From: Lentisphaeria bacterium
GTDB lineage: Bacteria > Verrucomicrobiota > Lentisphaeria > Victivallales > UBA1829
DNA length: 64,000 bases
Assembly (NCBI GenBank): GCA_017541665.1
Contig: JAFXYP010000069.1
Coordinates: forward strand, 28,176 to 92,175
Reading direction: 5' to 3'
The translations under genes and the position numbers were made by a program. The notes below the pieces were generated by a model, which saw only the letters and a list, made by a program, of their open reading frames with translations, was not told where the DNA came from and searched no databases. The stretch's first letter is position 1, and each line of letters opens with the position of its first letter. Positions 16,647 to 25,616 of this stretch are shown here, in pieces.

Positions 16647-16762
16647 CCGGGCATCCGCAGGCATTTCGGGGGAAAACGATCCCCTGCAATGCGGAACCGG
16701 TCTTGCTCCGGCTGAAAAAGAAGAACCGTTTTATTTCGACTCAGACGAGGGAAACAAAACGG
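16647..16762 (-). promoter_or_regulatory. Structured leader element, copy A (nusG-like unit)
   Basis: Transcribed on the minus strand, 25 nt upstream of the nusG-like ATG. Three hairpins in order: H1 16762-16726 (12 pairs, one of them G-U), followed by a pyrimidine-rich stretch; H2 16712-16696 (GCCGG/CCGGT); H3 16692-16661. Then an unpaired block ending at 16647. A 19-nt block (16647-16665) is identical to 37042-37060 in copy B, and the two elements have almost the same length and hairpin order. Confidence 0.7.
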
Positions 16763-17051
16763 GGTATGTGTCTGGGGCGAAAAACGGCATGGGCCATGAG
16801 ATGTCCATGTCGACGTAAAGGTTTCCGACTCCTTTGGGCGGGGGAATCAGGAGATGAGGAAGCGCTCACGATGAGAGGGCGGGAAATCCAGGCGCCAACG
16901 CCGTTCAACGTCTGGCAGAGATGTGTCGTGTGTGCTTCGAACATGTCCGGTTTGTACTTAAATTGTTTTAGACCCGCGACGAACATGCGAGTTCCGTATT
17001 TTGGTTCTGCGTCGTGCCCGGATCGCTCCGGACAGAACACTTTATTCTCCA
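16763..17051 (-). other. 5' part of the nusG-like leader
   Basis: Untranslated stretch between the predicted start (about 17045) and the hairpin element. No open frame with a plausible start and no further repeat seen. Confidence 0.4.
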
Positions 17052-17080
17052 AATATAATGCTTTTTTTCAGCAAAGTCAA
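17052..17080 (-). promoter_or_regulatory. Promoter of the nusG-like/rmlB/rmlA unit
   Basis: Minus strand: TTGACT (17080-17075), 17 nt, TATATT (17057-17052). Predicted leader about 420 nt. Confidence 0.7.
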
Positions 17081-17235
17081 GTTCACAAATTGAAAAATGG
17101 GCTTTTTTCTGACGATACGGACATTGCTTGCGGACATGCCGTTTCTTCCTGTTTTTCCAGTGTCGCCGCGGGGTGTCCGGCCGTTTTCGTAAAGCTTCTG
17201 AATGAATGTCAGGGCATTCTGCAGACCGGCCCGTT

Positions 17236-18201
17236 TTATACTGCCGACCTGCTTTTGATCCAATCCAGGGTGATCTTTGTGCCTTCCGCCCTTGAATAGG
17301 GGGGATTCGGTGCGACGGAATACGTCGATTCCACATCGTTTTCGAACGAAGTCGTCATGTTCGTCAGGCGATAGCTTGTCATCGGGAACGGTATGTGGAA
17401 AAGCCTGAGGAAATCGCCGGCCAGGGCGGCAGTCTTGAATACGAAGAAAGGAATGGTCGGGATGCGGATCCCGACTTCTGCCGCAATCTCATTGGCCCAC
17501 TGCCGGATCGAGACTGCCGGGCGGTCTCCGAGGTAGAAGATCTTCCCCTCTATTTGCCCGCGGGGAGCGTCCAACAGGATCGTCTCCATTTGATAGATCA
17601 GGTTCCCGACGAAACCGAACGTCCTGTTCGCATCTTTTCCGCTCATGTGGAAATAATGCCCGTTTATCACCATATAAAAGAAGTGGCAGTACGGTTCCTC
17701 GAACCATGGCCCCCAGATGGACGTCGGGCGCACGATCGCATATTCGAACGGAAGGTCCTTGCTCGATCGCAGGAACAATTCCCCCTGTTTCTTGCTTTCG
17801 CCGTAGAAATTGATGGTTTCGAAGTCGTTTTCGTCTTTCGGGTTCCGTCTCGCGCAGACCAGCTGGGTCGAGGTGAAAATGACACGTTTGACGGACGGTG
17901 TCTCCCGGAGGGCGCGGACCATGTTTTCGACTCCCCTGGTGTTCTGGGCGTAATCGTCCAGCGACTTCCCGTTGAGGTCGGTCCGTGCGGCGAGGTGGAT
18001 CACATAGTCCGGGGCGAACTCCCGGATCGTCTGCGTCAGCTTGTCCCCGTTCAGAATATCGAGGTCGCACCAGTATTGTTGATGCTCCTTTTTCTTAGGG
18101 GGCTTCCAGTCGATGTTCAGGACCTCGAATCCTTTCGAAAGGTAGTGGTCTACGGTGTTGGTGCCGATAAAACCGGAACCGCCTGTGATGAGGATTTTCA
18201 T
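17236..18201 (-). CDS. NAD-dependent epimerase/dehydratase (extended SDR)
   Basis: 321 residues. Rossmann motif ITGGSGFIGTN, catalytic YGESKKQ (Tyr, Lys) and a C-terminal substrate domain. A nucleotide-sugar (or lipid-linked sugar) epimerase, dehydratase or reductase; the substrate cannot be read from sequence. Last gene of the long polysaccharide operon, 21 bp after the FrhB-like gene. The next unit's promoter begins about 155 bp downstream. Confidence 0.8.
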   Translation of the reverse strand: MKILITGGSGFIGTNTVDHYLSKGFEVLNIDWKPPKKKEHQQYWCDLDILNGDKLTQTIREFAPDYVIHLAARTDLNGKSLDDYAQNTRGVENMVRALRETPSVKRVIFTSTQLVCARRNPKDENDFETINFYGESKKQGELFLRSSKDLPFEYAIVRPTSIWGPWFEEPYCHFFYMVINGHYFHMSGKDANRTFGFVGNLIYQMETILLDAPRGQIEGKIFYLGDRPAVSIRQWANEIAAEVGIRIPTIPFFVFKTAALAGDFLRLFHIPFPMTSYRLTNMTTSFENDVESTYSVAPNPPYSRAEGTKITLDWIKSRSAV

Positions 18202-18222
18202 AAAAAGTATTTCCGAATCGGA

Positions 18223-19386
18223 TTAAAAGTCTTTGGAGGATTTCCAGAGGTTTTTATAGAAAAAATAGAGCGGCTGTTTGATGCGGTATTTCAGAAGGTT
18301 CTTCCTGCATGTTTCCGTGATGCCCGTTTCCTTCAGGGCCGCATAGAAGCCTTTTTGGCGATAGCTGTCGAGGAACGGTCCGCGCAGGGCATGGCGGGGT
18401 GTCGGCTGCCTCAGCTGGGCGTTTCCGGCGACCGCCTCGGAAACATCCCGTTCGATCAGCACCAGCTCGTTTTGCAGCACATCGAGGATCTTCCTGCCGG
18501 ATTGCGTGTTGACCAGGATCATGGACGGGAAAAAGGGGACTCTCTCCAGACCTTTCCGGTCCAATCCCCAGAAATCCCCCAGGGTCAGGTCCGCAATGCG
18601 TTCCGCGGATGCGAACGGACAGGAATAACAGGATTCATTCAGGTCGATCCCGTACATGAACGCATAGAAATACGGATCGCTTTTCCAGTCCCGCTTCAGG
18701 AGAAGCTTTTTCCCGGAACGGACGAACATGCAATAGCCGTTCGTGTTGTCCCGGAAAGAGCAGGTGATTCCCCGATGCCCGGAAACCAGATGGTCAAGAT
18801 ACTCTCTCCAATACCGGGCGGGCGGCGCTCCGTGGCAGATCAGGTCGACCGTCAGGAGATTGCCGTACCGTTTGCCGAGGCAACCGTAGAGTCCCGCGAT
18901 CTGGCACGGCGTCCCGATCCAGAGGACCTTGCGCCCTTTTTCCAGGAAAGCCTTTGTCCGGCGGTATGTGTCCTTCGCAGCGCTTTTGAGATATTTCGAT
19001 CCCCGGGCGGCTTCGAGCTCGTCCAGGGTCTCGATACATGTTTGTTCCACTTCCCCGTCGGAGGTGTAACGGCAGGCGAAAACGACTCCGCCGTCATGGA
19101 TCGTCTTTTTCGAAATCGCGTAAGCGATCCCGCCGGAAGACGACCCTCTCCGTTCCTGCCTGTTCGCGGTCCATCCGGCATAGCACGCGAGGATGTCATG
19201 TGCATCGGGGGGGGTAAGGACAGGGCAGATTTTCCGGCATGCTCCGCACGAGACGCATTTGCCGGGGTCGATTTGAGGGGAGAGGAAACCCGAGGAGTCT
19301 TCCCGCAGCCGGATCGCGTCCCGCGGGCATATCTGCTCGCACGCGCCGCATGCGACACATCGTGCCGTGTCACACAGTGCGATCAT
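18223..19386 (-). CDS. FrhB-like iron-sulfur protein (F420 hydrogenase/dehydrogenase beta-subunit family)
   Basis: 387 residues. Two [4Fe-4S] ferredoxin motifs at the N-terminus (CVACGACEQICP and CVSCGACRKICP), then the FrhB N- and C-terminal domains (SSSGGIAYAI, GTPCQIAGL, CHGAPPARYW, SFRDNTNG). The family includes F420- and flavin-dependent oxidoreductases; members in polysaccharide loci have no established reaction. It overlaps the upstream pyruvyl-transferase-like gene by 17 bp, so the two are translated together. A second such pair lies at 33715-36145. Confidence 0.85.
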   Translation of the reverse strand: MIALCDTARCVACGACEQICPRDAIRLREDSSGFLSPQIDPGKCVSCGACRKICPVLTPPDAHDILACYAGWTANRQERRGSSSGGIAYAISKKTIHDGGVVFACRYTSDGEVEQTCIETLDELEAARGSKYLKSAAKDTYRRTKAFLEKGRKVLWIGTPCQIAGLYGCLGKRYGNLLTVDLICHGAPPARYWREYLDHLVSGHRGITCSFRDNTNGYCMFVRSGKKLLLKRDWKSDPYFYAFMYGIDLNESCYSCPFASAERIADLTLGDFWGLDRKGLERVPFFPSMILVNTQSGRKILDVLQNELVLIERDVSEAVAGNAQLRQPTPRHALRGPFLDSYRQKGFYAALKETGITETCRKNLLKYRIKQPLYFFYKNLWKSSKDF

Positions 19387-20563
19387 TCCGCAGTCCCGTG
19401 CATTTCCGCAGTTCGTTCGAAAGGAAGGACAGCGATTCCTGCCGCAGGTCGGAAATGCATTTTTCCGCTTGTGCGGAATAATCGGTCTTGTGTTTCAGGA
19501 CCTCGCTCACCGACCCGCCCAGGAGCACGCCCCGGTCGCTCATGCCCGTCGCTTTCAGGATGTTTGCGACACGGTCGTCCAGGGACTGGTTCGGATTCAG
19601 GATTGCCAGGAAATCCTTTCGGAAATTGATCGAGAATGCGGTGCCGTGGAACGAGGTCGTGACGACAAAGGCCGCCTTCGAGACCAGGTCCAGGAAATCT
19701 TCGGGGCCGACGTCCATGAGGGTCCTGACATTTGACCGGGCAGGATACAGATTCTTCCCGATAAAGACGAGGGGGAGGCCATAGGCTTTCCGCACCTCCT
19801 CGATCATCGCGTTGATCGCCGGATAGACGTTGAAGACATAGTCGAGGATGTAGCATAAGATATACTTCCCCTTGACCTGGATCGTGTTCGATTTGATTGC
19901 ATTGAGCCAGTCGTTTCCGTCCAGGAGAAAGGTCGGGTCCAGGACGTATCTGGCGTCTTTTCTGCCGGTCAGATCCTCGATCAGCGAACAGCCGGACCGT
20001 TCCCGGACCGACAGGGCGTTGTAGCGCAGCAGATAGTGGCGGTATTCCTCGCGGAACTCCGGCCCCAGCTCGGAACATCCGAAGCTGGATGCGTAGGCGA
20101 TCTTCGGGGCGGAATCCGGTGCGAAATTCAGGAGCATGGAGTGGTCGTGGTGCATGTACCGCGGATTCCAGCACTGATCGCTGCCGGTCAGGTAAATGTC
20201 GAACTGCGGCGGATCCTTTTCGATGCCCGCCATGTCGTATTCCTTCGTGTGCGGGATCCTGTCCAGGAAAGCCCTGAATTTGTCCTTCTGCCTGCGTGTC
20301 TCCCAAAACTCTCCGGTCATCAGCCGTTTGATCGTCCTTGCGACGGAGAAGACCAGGGGGAACCTTTCCAAAAACGAAAAACGTTTCCGGTTCTCGTCCC
20401 GGGCCGCTTTCGACAAATGGTATTTCGCAGGATATTGATAGTCGATCAGCGTGGCGGAATATCCAAGCCGTTCCAGAGCCGTGTGCATTGCGAAGGTCTG
20501 CAGCGCGGTCCCGAAGTTGATCCCCCTGTGTATGGTGATGAACCCGACTCTGATCCCGTTCAT
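19370..20563 (-). CDS. Polysaccharide pyruvyl transferase family protein
   Basis: 397 residues with the family pattern: N-terminal RVGFITIHRGINFGTALQTF, central YLTGSDQCWNP and AYASSFG, late VVTTSFHGTAFSINF. CsaB-like enzymes move pyruvate from PEP to form ketal groups on sugars, but many members are divergent. It is paired by a 17-bp overlap with the FrhB-like gene, so a reduced or modified product rather than a simple ketal is possible (inference). Confidence 0.82.
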   Translation of the reverse strand: MNGIRVGFITIHRGINFGTALQTFAMHTALERLGYSATLIDYQYPAKYHLSKAARDENRKRFSFLERFPLVFSVARTIKRLMTGEFWETRRQKDKFRAFLDRIPHTKEYDMAGIEKDPPQFDIYLTGSDQCWNPRYMHHDHSMLLNFAPDSAPKIAYASSFGCSELGPEFREEYRHYLLRYNALSVRERSGCSLIEDLTGRKDARYVLDPTFLLDGNDWLNAIKSNTIQVKGKYILCYILDYVFNVYPAINAMIEEVRKAYGLPLVFIGKNLYPARSNVRTLMDVGPEDFLDLVSKAAFVVTTSFHGTAFSINFRKDFLAILNPNQSLDDRVANILKATGMSDRGVLLGGSVSEVLKHKTDYSAQAEKCISDLRQESLSFLSNELRKCTGLRNDRTV

Positions 20564-20585
20564 GGAAAAGGTTCCCGGATCTTTT

Positions 20586-21428
20586 TCACACGTTTTGTTC
20601 TTTGGGAAGCATGGACCCCATTAACCGGAAATCGAACTCTTCTTCGCACAGCCTGGACACTTTCCGGAAGGTCGTCTTCAGGTTGACATAGCTTTTGAAC
20701 CTGCGGAACAGAGACATTTTGAGATGGGGATGCCCCGGATCGATTTCGCGGGGATGGATGTATACGACGAAGGGCCGATTGTCCTTTTTGAGCTGCCGGA
20801 TTCCCCACTTGATGATCGGGTAGGGGTACAGCCTCAAATAGCCGCCTCCGACCATGTTGATCCTGTGCCCGAAGACGGTGACCATGGATTGCGGGATCTC
20901 CAGCAGGTCGCCATGCTGCGTGTGGATCGTATGGATGTCCAGCGGGGCGGATTTCATGCCGCCGTGGGTCCTGGGACCGGGGAAACAGCTGGAATCATAC
21001 AGATAACCCGCTTTCCGGATCTCCTCGAAGACCCAGGGGGAATCCTGCGTCGTGCTGAATCCGGCCGCCCGGAATCCCAGAACAGGTTTCTGAATGATAT
21101 TTTCCAGGATATCCTTCGTTTTTCCGATATCTTCCCGGAACTGCTCTTTCGAGCTCTTGTATGCCAGGATATGGGCATACCCGTGCGAGGCGATCTCGTG
21201 GCCTTCCTCCGCGCATCTTCGCACCAGGTCCGGGTATTTCTCGGCGAAATACCCCAGCCAGAAACACGTCGCCCTGATGTTGTACTTTCGCAGAAGGTCG
21301 AGGAGGCGTTCCATGTTCGGAACAAGTCTGTCGGCCTGTTCTCCCCATTTTTCCACGGGGATTTCTCCGGGAACGTCAAGGATGTTGAACCATTCTTCAA
21401 CATCGATTGTCATAAAACAGGTTTGCAT
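20586..21428 (-). CDS. Polysaccharide deacetylase (NodB-like, XrtA/PEP-CTERM type)
   Basis: 280 residues. NodB fold with catalytic Asp9 (MTIDVEEW) and metal ligands His82/His86 (ASHGYAH), GFRAAGFST, and a C-terminal extension with YIHPREIDPGHP typical of the deacetylases of exosortase-linked EPS loci. Removes N- or O-acetyl groups from polysaccharide or lipid-linked sugar. No signal peptide is visible, so it probably acts on the cytoplasmic side. It starts 4 bp after the GNAT gene. Confidence 0.87.
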   Translation of the reverse strand: MQTCFMTIDVEEWFNILDVPGEIPVEKWGEQADRLVPNMERLLDLLRKYNIRATCFWLGYFAEKYPDLVRRCAEEGHEIASHGYAHILAYKSSKEQFREDIGKTKDILENIIQKPVLGFRAAGFSTTQDSPWVFEEIRKAGYLYDSSCFPGPRTHGGMKSAPLDIHTIHTQHGDLLEIPQSMVTVFGHRINMVGGGYLRLYPYPIIKWGIRQLKKDNRPFVVYIHPREIDPGHPHLKMSLFRRFKSYVNLKTTFRKVSRLCEEEFDFRLMGSMLPKEQNV

Positions 21429-21432
21429 TTTA

Positions 21433-22380
21433 TTATCTCACGTCAAAGTCTGACAGGTTAATTCTCCAGTTGTATAGTTTTCTGCACAATTCCGGCAGTT
21501 CGTGTCCGTTCATGCCGCATGCGACCAGATGCAGTCTCCTCGGCAGATATCTGCGAAGGGGACGGATGATTCTGCCGAACGGGAGTCTGCTGCTCGGATA
21601 GGCAATCATGGCCGCCTGATTCTTCACTTCGATCGCGACCGTCAGGAACGCTTCGTAGAAGTTTTTCTCGGAAAGCGGATTGATGTCGATGATATAGGCG
21701 ACAGGCCCGAACGATTCCTGGTACAGAGTGTAAACCGCGGTCCCGTTTTTCAGTTTTACGAAATGATGTCTTTTGTCGTACCGACCTTTGCGGAACAGTT
21801 CGGTGTCATTTTTCGAGATCGGATAAGCGACCTCTTTTGAGGAGGAAAACACCTTGCAGAGATACAGGAAGAGGATGATGAAGAACCGGAGGAAATTCAG
21901 AATGGATAATCCTTTTTTCAGCTTGCCGAGCGCGAATGGAACAAGATAGATGTCAAGAACACCGATCCTTTTCCATTCCAGAACGTTAATGCAGTACTCA
22001 TAAAAATTGTCGTTGGGGAACCCGTACACGATACTGCATCCGTCCTCGGCTGCGAGCTTTTCCGTTTCGGCCGCCATGTCTGCCACACCGAAGGGACCGA
22101 GTTTTGCCTCCGGGATGACGATCGTGTCGACGCTCAGGCCGAACAGGACTTTTTCTCCGTTGATGAAATATTCGTATGGAACGATGCAGAACGACGCCAG
22201 GATGCGATCATCCTTTTTGTAGATACAATGGTACGAATAACCTTTGCATGTATTGGTGAATTCCTGCTCGAAATGCTCGAGAGTTTTTTCGATATGGTAG
22301 CCTTCCTGAAACAGGGCGCAAATACCCTGCTTCTCACTTTGGGAAAGCTGAGCGGTCGTGCAGGTCTTGAATCCGTCCAT
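21433..22380 (-). CDS. GNAT/FemAB-like acyltransferase
   Basis: 315 residues, two-lobed GNAT-like architecture. About 60-130 holds the acyl-CoA/ACP-binding beta strands (SFCIVPYEYFINGEKVLFGLSVDTIVI); a hydrophobic segment lies near 163-180. The gene directly follows the KASIII-ACP-SDR trio, so the natural guess is that it transfers the chain built there from ACP to an amino sugar. The alternative is a generic N-acetyltransferase. Confidence 0.6.
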   Translation of the reverse strand: MDGFKTCTTAQLSQSEKQGICALFQEGYHIEKTLEHFEQEFTNTCKGYSYHCIYKKDDRILASFCIVPYEYFINGEKVLFGLSVDTIVIPEAKLGPFGVADMAAETEKLAAEDGCSIVYGFPNDNFYEYCINVLEWKRIGVLDIYLVPFALGKLKKGLSILNFLRFFIILFLYLCKVFSSSKEVAYPISKNDTELFRKGRYDKRHHFVKLKNGTAVYTLYQESFGPVAYIIDINPLSEKNFYEAFLTVAIEVKNQAAMIAYPSSRLPFGRIIRPLRRYLPRRLHLVACGMNGHELPELCRKLYNWRINLSDFDVR

Positions 22381-22397
22381 TGTCGTAAACTTACATG

Positions 22398-23144
22398 TTA
22401 AATGGCCGTGTATCCGCCGTCAACGGGCAGGAGAGTGCCGGTTATGAATTTTGATGCCGGGCTAAGCAGGAAGGCGACGGCGTTTGCAACGTCTTCCGGG
22501 GCTCCGAACCCGAGCGGCTGTTTCTTTTTCAGTTGTTCGATCTCGTCCTCATTCAGGACCGACGTCATTTCCTTCAGCATGTCCGTGTCGATGTTGGACG
22601 GCATGATGGAGTTGACCCGGAATCCTTTGTCCGCGAGCTCGACTGCCAGGGAGCGGATCGACGCGTTCAGGGCGCCTTTGGTCCCGGCGTATGCGGACAA
22701 CCCCTGCCACCCGGAGCAGGCCGCAACGGAGGAGATCGCGACGATGCTTCCGCCGTCGCTGGCGGTTTTCCGGATGAAATGCCGGACCAGCAGCATGAAC
22801 GAAAAATAGTTGACGGTGAAGATGTCCAGCAGTTCCGCCGTTGCGATCATTTTGACCGGGACGACGGGGGCGATCCCGGCGGCATGGACGAGTCCGGTCA
22901 GTTTGAGGCCGTCTTCGCAGGCTTTTTTCAGGATCGCCGGAACGCATTCGTCCGGGTTCCGCAGATCCGCGGAGATGGCGATGTGGCCGTCCCCGGGGAG
23001 CGAATCGCGGACTTCGTCAAGCCGTTCCCGGTTTCTTGCCACGAGGACGACTTTCGCTCCCTCGGATGCGCACCGGCGGGCGCAGGCTTCCCCGATTCCC
23101 CGGGATGCGCCCGTTATCAGAACCTTTTGTCCGGCGAGGATCAT
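22398..23144 (-). CDS. SDR oxidoreductase (FabG-like)
   Basis: 248 residues, classical SDR: cofactor motif TGASRGIG (11-18), Ser139, Tyr152 and Lys156 (AYAGTKGAL), C-terminal PVDGGYTAI. Probably a 3-oxoacyl-ACP reductase, because its start overlaps the ACP gene by 4 bp and a FabH-like synthase is next upstream. It would reduce the ketoacyl chain on that dedicated ACP. Confidence 0.87.
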   Translation of the reverse strand: MILAGQKVLITGASRGIGEACARRCASEGAKVVLVARNRERLDEVRDSLPGDGHIAISADLRNPDECVPAILKKACEDGLKLTGLVHAAGIAPVVPVKMIATAELLDIFTVNYFSFMLLVRHFIRKTASDGGSIVAISSVAACSGWQGLSAYAGTKGALNASIRSLAVELADKGFRVNSIMPSNIDTDMLKEMTSVLNEDEIEQLKKKQPLGFGAPEDVANAVAFLLSPASKFITGTLLPVDGGYTAI

Positions 23145-23356
23145 TTCATTTCCTCAAGAATGTCGTTGATCGTGGAGAACCCGCGGATCTTTGCGGCGGG
23201 AAGCTTGATGTCGAGTTCGGACTTGAACAATGCGATCAGTCCGAGCATGTTCATGGAGTCCCACTGAAGCTCGGACAGCTTCTTGTCCGGGGTGATTTCC
23301 GACGCATCGACTTCAAACAGTTCGGCGAGCAGTTCGATCTTCTTTTCGTTTGTCAT
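23141..23356 (-). CDS. Dedicated acyl carrier protein
   Basis: 71 residues, acidic four-helix ACP. Phosphopantetheine attachment Ser34 sits in WDSMNML (DSM in place of the usual DSL). Overlaps the SDR gene by 4 bp and starts 18 bp after the FabH-like gene. A stand-alone ACP in a polysaccharide operon points to a special acyl substituent rather than bulk fatty-acid synthesis. Confidence 0.88.
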   Translation of the reverse strand: MTNEKKIELLAELFEVDASEITPDKKLSELQWDSMNMLGLIALFKSELDIKLPAAKIRGFSTINDILEEMK

Positions 23357-23374
23357 ATTGTTTGCCTTTCCGAG

Positions 23375-24376
23375 TTAAGAAAGCGTTAAGACTGTGGCTC
23401 CGTACGAATACCCGACTCCGAATCCGGCGATCAGAACCTTGTCCCCCTTGTGGATCAGGCCGGAATCGAGCGCGTCCCGGATGGCGACCGGGATCGTCGA
23501 TGATACCGTATTCCCCGTATTCTTCATGTTCAGATAGAACTTTTCCGCCGGGATCCGGCACATCTTCCGCAGGAAATTGAGGATATAGGAGTTTGCCTGA
23601 TGCAAGATGAAAAGGTCGATGTCCTCTTTTTCGAGGCGATTCTTCTCCAGCGCCTGCTTTATCAGGGGCGGCACAGCTTCGATCGTGAAATTGAAGATTT
23701 CGGGCCCATCCATATAGAGTTCGTTATCCGTATAAATGTTCCCCGATCCGTATTCTTTTTCTTCCGCATTTTCCGTGCCGTGGCGCAGGCCGCCGTTTCG
23801 GATGATCAGGTTTCCCGCCCCGGATCCGTCCGTCCCCAGCACGAATTCCCCGATTCCGCCGGTATCTTCCCGGTTCAGGAACGTCGCCGTGGCGGCATCG
23901 CCGAAAATGGAGCGGTTGCCCTTGTCTTTCGGGTGGATCCTTCTGGTGTATGCTTCCGCCGTGATGAGCAGGACTCCGTTTGCGATCCCGCTTTTCAGGA
24001 GCCCTTTGGCGAGGGACAGTCCGTAAACGTAGCCGGAGCAGCCCAGGTTGTAATCCAATGCCCCGATCGAGGTCGGAAGCCCCAGCCTGTTCTGCAGGAT
24101 GGAGGAATTGCCCGGCAGGATGTGGTCGGGATTCTGCGTGCAGAAAAGAAGATAATCGACGGAATCTTTAAGCTCGGGATTCTTTTGGAAAAGCGCGCGG
24201 CACGCCTGTTCCGCCATGTCGAGCGGCGTCTCGTCTCCCGATGCGACGTGCCGGGACACGATCCCGACTTTCTGTTCGATCTTGTCCGCGGTCCATTCCG
24301 GGAATTCCGATTCGAGGTCGGAATTGCTCAGGCATTTTTCAGGGAAATATGTCGCAAAGATCATGGCATGCCTCAA
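23375..24376 (-). CDS. Beta-ketoacyl-ACP synthase III-like protein
   Basis: 333 residues, thiolase fold with the KASIII triad: Cys113 (NLGCSGYVYG), His259 (LHQAN) and Asn289 (KNTGNT). Condenses an acyl-CoA starter with malonyl-ACP, probably on the ACP encoded next. The start overlaps the end of the upstream glycosyltransferase by 4 bp. The operon context suggests a short 3-oxoacyl chain destined for a sugar. Confidence 0.87.
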   Translation of the reverse strand: MRHAMIFATYFPEKCLSNSDLESEFPEWTADKIEQKVGIVSRHVASGDETPLDMAEQACRALFQKNPELKDSVDYLLFCTQNPDHILPGNSSILQNRLGLPTSIGALDYNLGCSGYVYGLSLAKGLLKSGIANGVLLITAEAYTRRIHPKDKGNRSIFGDAATATFLNREDTGGIGEFVLGTDGSGAGNLIIRNGGLRHGTENAEEKEYGSGNIYTDNELYMDGPEIFNFTIEAVPPLIKQALEKNRLEKEDIDLFILHQANSYILNFLRKMCRIPAEKFYLNMKNTGNTVSSTIPVAIRDALDSGLIHKGDKVLIAGFGVGYSYGATVLTLS

Positions 24377-25587
24377 TCGTTAGTCGTTTCTTCGATCAGC
24401 TTGATCCAGCGCGTCACGACGACCTCGCGGGAGAATTCCCCGTGATAGGCGTCCAGCGCGTTCGTCTGGGTCTTCCGGGCGAAATCGGGGTCGTCGAACA
24501 TCTTTTTCACGAACTGGAACGGCTTCTCGTATTCGTTCTTTCTGAGCAGGGCGCCGACCTGATACTGTTCGATCCACCGGCCGATGCAGGATTCCGGGCT
24601 GACCGCGGCGAGAACGGGGCGTCCGACGCCCAGCGCCGCAAAGAATTTCGAGGGGACCGCGCATCCGGTCGCCCGGTCTTCGAACGAGAGCAGGTGGACA
24701 TCGGCCGCCGACAGCCTCCGGCGCAGTTCCGTTTCATCGCAGTAGTTCAGGAAAACGACATAGTCGGTGCAGTCGTGGTACTGCTGTTTCAGCTGATCGG
24801 CGAAATGGCCGAATCCCGCGATGCACAGGGCGACATCCAGGCCGCGTTCCCGGCAATAGCGGACGAATTCGATGAAAACGTCCAGATCCCGTCCGAATGT
24901 GATGCTCCCGGAGAAAATGAGGAAAAACTTGTGTTTCCCGAAGACTTTTTCCTTTTCTTCGAGGCTGACCGGCCTCAGTTCCTTTTCCTCGACCAGCGCC
25001 CACGGCGTCATGGTCTCGTTCCTGACGGACGTGTAGGCCTGGAGCCGTTTCCGCATGCAGACCCCTAAATCCACCACGGCATCCGCCCGGTTCAGCGCTC
25101 TGGAAACGAACGGCCGCATCAGGTGGAAGAGCTTCCCGATCGCGCCGCCCAGGGTGATGATCGCGTCCGGGTACAGGTCGAAGCACCAGTAGAGGATCTT
25201 CATGTTTTTTTGCGTTTTTTTGAAGAACGGAAAGAGGAAGTAGGAAAAGACGGGATGGGAGCAGACGATCGCGGCATCGAACTGTTTCTGTTCCCGGCGG
25301 AATTGCGCGCGGATCCTTTTTTGCAGACAATAGGACTGGATGAAGCGGGCAACGAACTTTTTTGTGACCTTCGGAATCGGGAATCTGACGATATGAATGC
25401 CGTCTTTTTCTTCCGTCAATTCCGGGATCTCGTCTTCCGAGATATGGCATCTGTTCGACGTATAGACCGTGACGTCGTATCCGTTTTTCACCAGGTCCTG
25501 CGCGAGCTCGAAGTACAGTTTGCTCGCGATGACGGCGGCCGGATAAAAATACTGGGTCAGCAGCAGGATGTTTTTCTTTTCGTTCAT
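24373..25587 (-). CDS. Glycosyltransferase family 4 (WbuB-like)
   Basis: 404 residues, GT-B fold. The N-terminal LLTQYFYPAAVIASKLYFELAQ resembles WbuB-type enzymes; the C-terminal domain has FLIFSGSITFGRDLDVFIE and a donor-binding region with ALGVGRPVLAAV. Adds a sugar from a nucleotide-sugar donor to the lipid-linked oligosaccharide at the inner membrane. Sugar specificity unknown. Confidence 0.82.
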   Translation of the reverse strand: MNEKKNILLLTQYFYPAAVIASKLYFELAQDLVKNGYDVTVYTSNRCHISEDEIPELTEEKDGIHIVRFPIPKVTKKFVARFIQSYCLQKRIRAQFRREQKQFDAAIVCSHPVFSYFLFPFFKKTQKNMKILYWCFDLYPDAIITLGGAIGKLFHLMRPFVSRALNRADAVVDLGVCMRKRLQAYTSVRNETMTPWALVEEKELRPVSLEEKEKVFGKHKFFLIFSGSITFGRDLDVFIEFVRYCRERGLDVALCIAGFGHFADQLKQQYHDCTDYVVFLNYCDETELRRRLSAADVHLLSFEDRATGCAVPSKFFAALGVGRPVLAAVSPESCIGRWIEQYQVGALLRKNEYEKPFQFVKKMFDDPDFARKTQTNALDAYHGEFSREVVVTRWIKLIEETTND

Positions 25588-25616
25588 TGTTTCAACTGTC
25601 TTTTTATGCCGGGGAT

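Noticed and set aside
17042..17263. 73-codon minus frame between the last polysaccharide gene and the nusG-like unit
   Set aside because: Covers the promoter at 17052-17080, no RBS, no motif.
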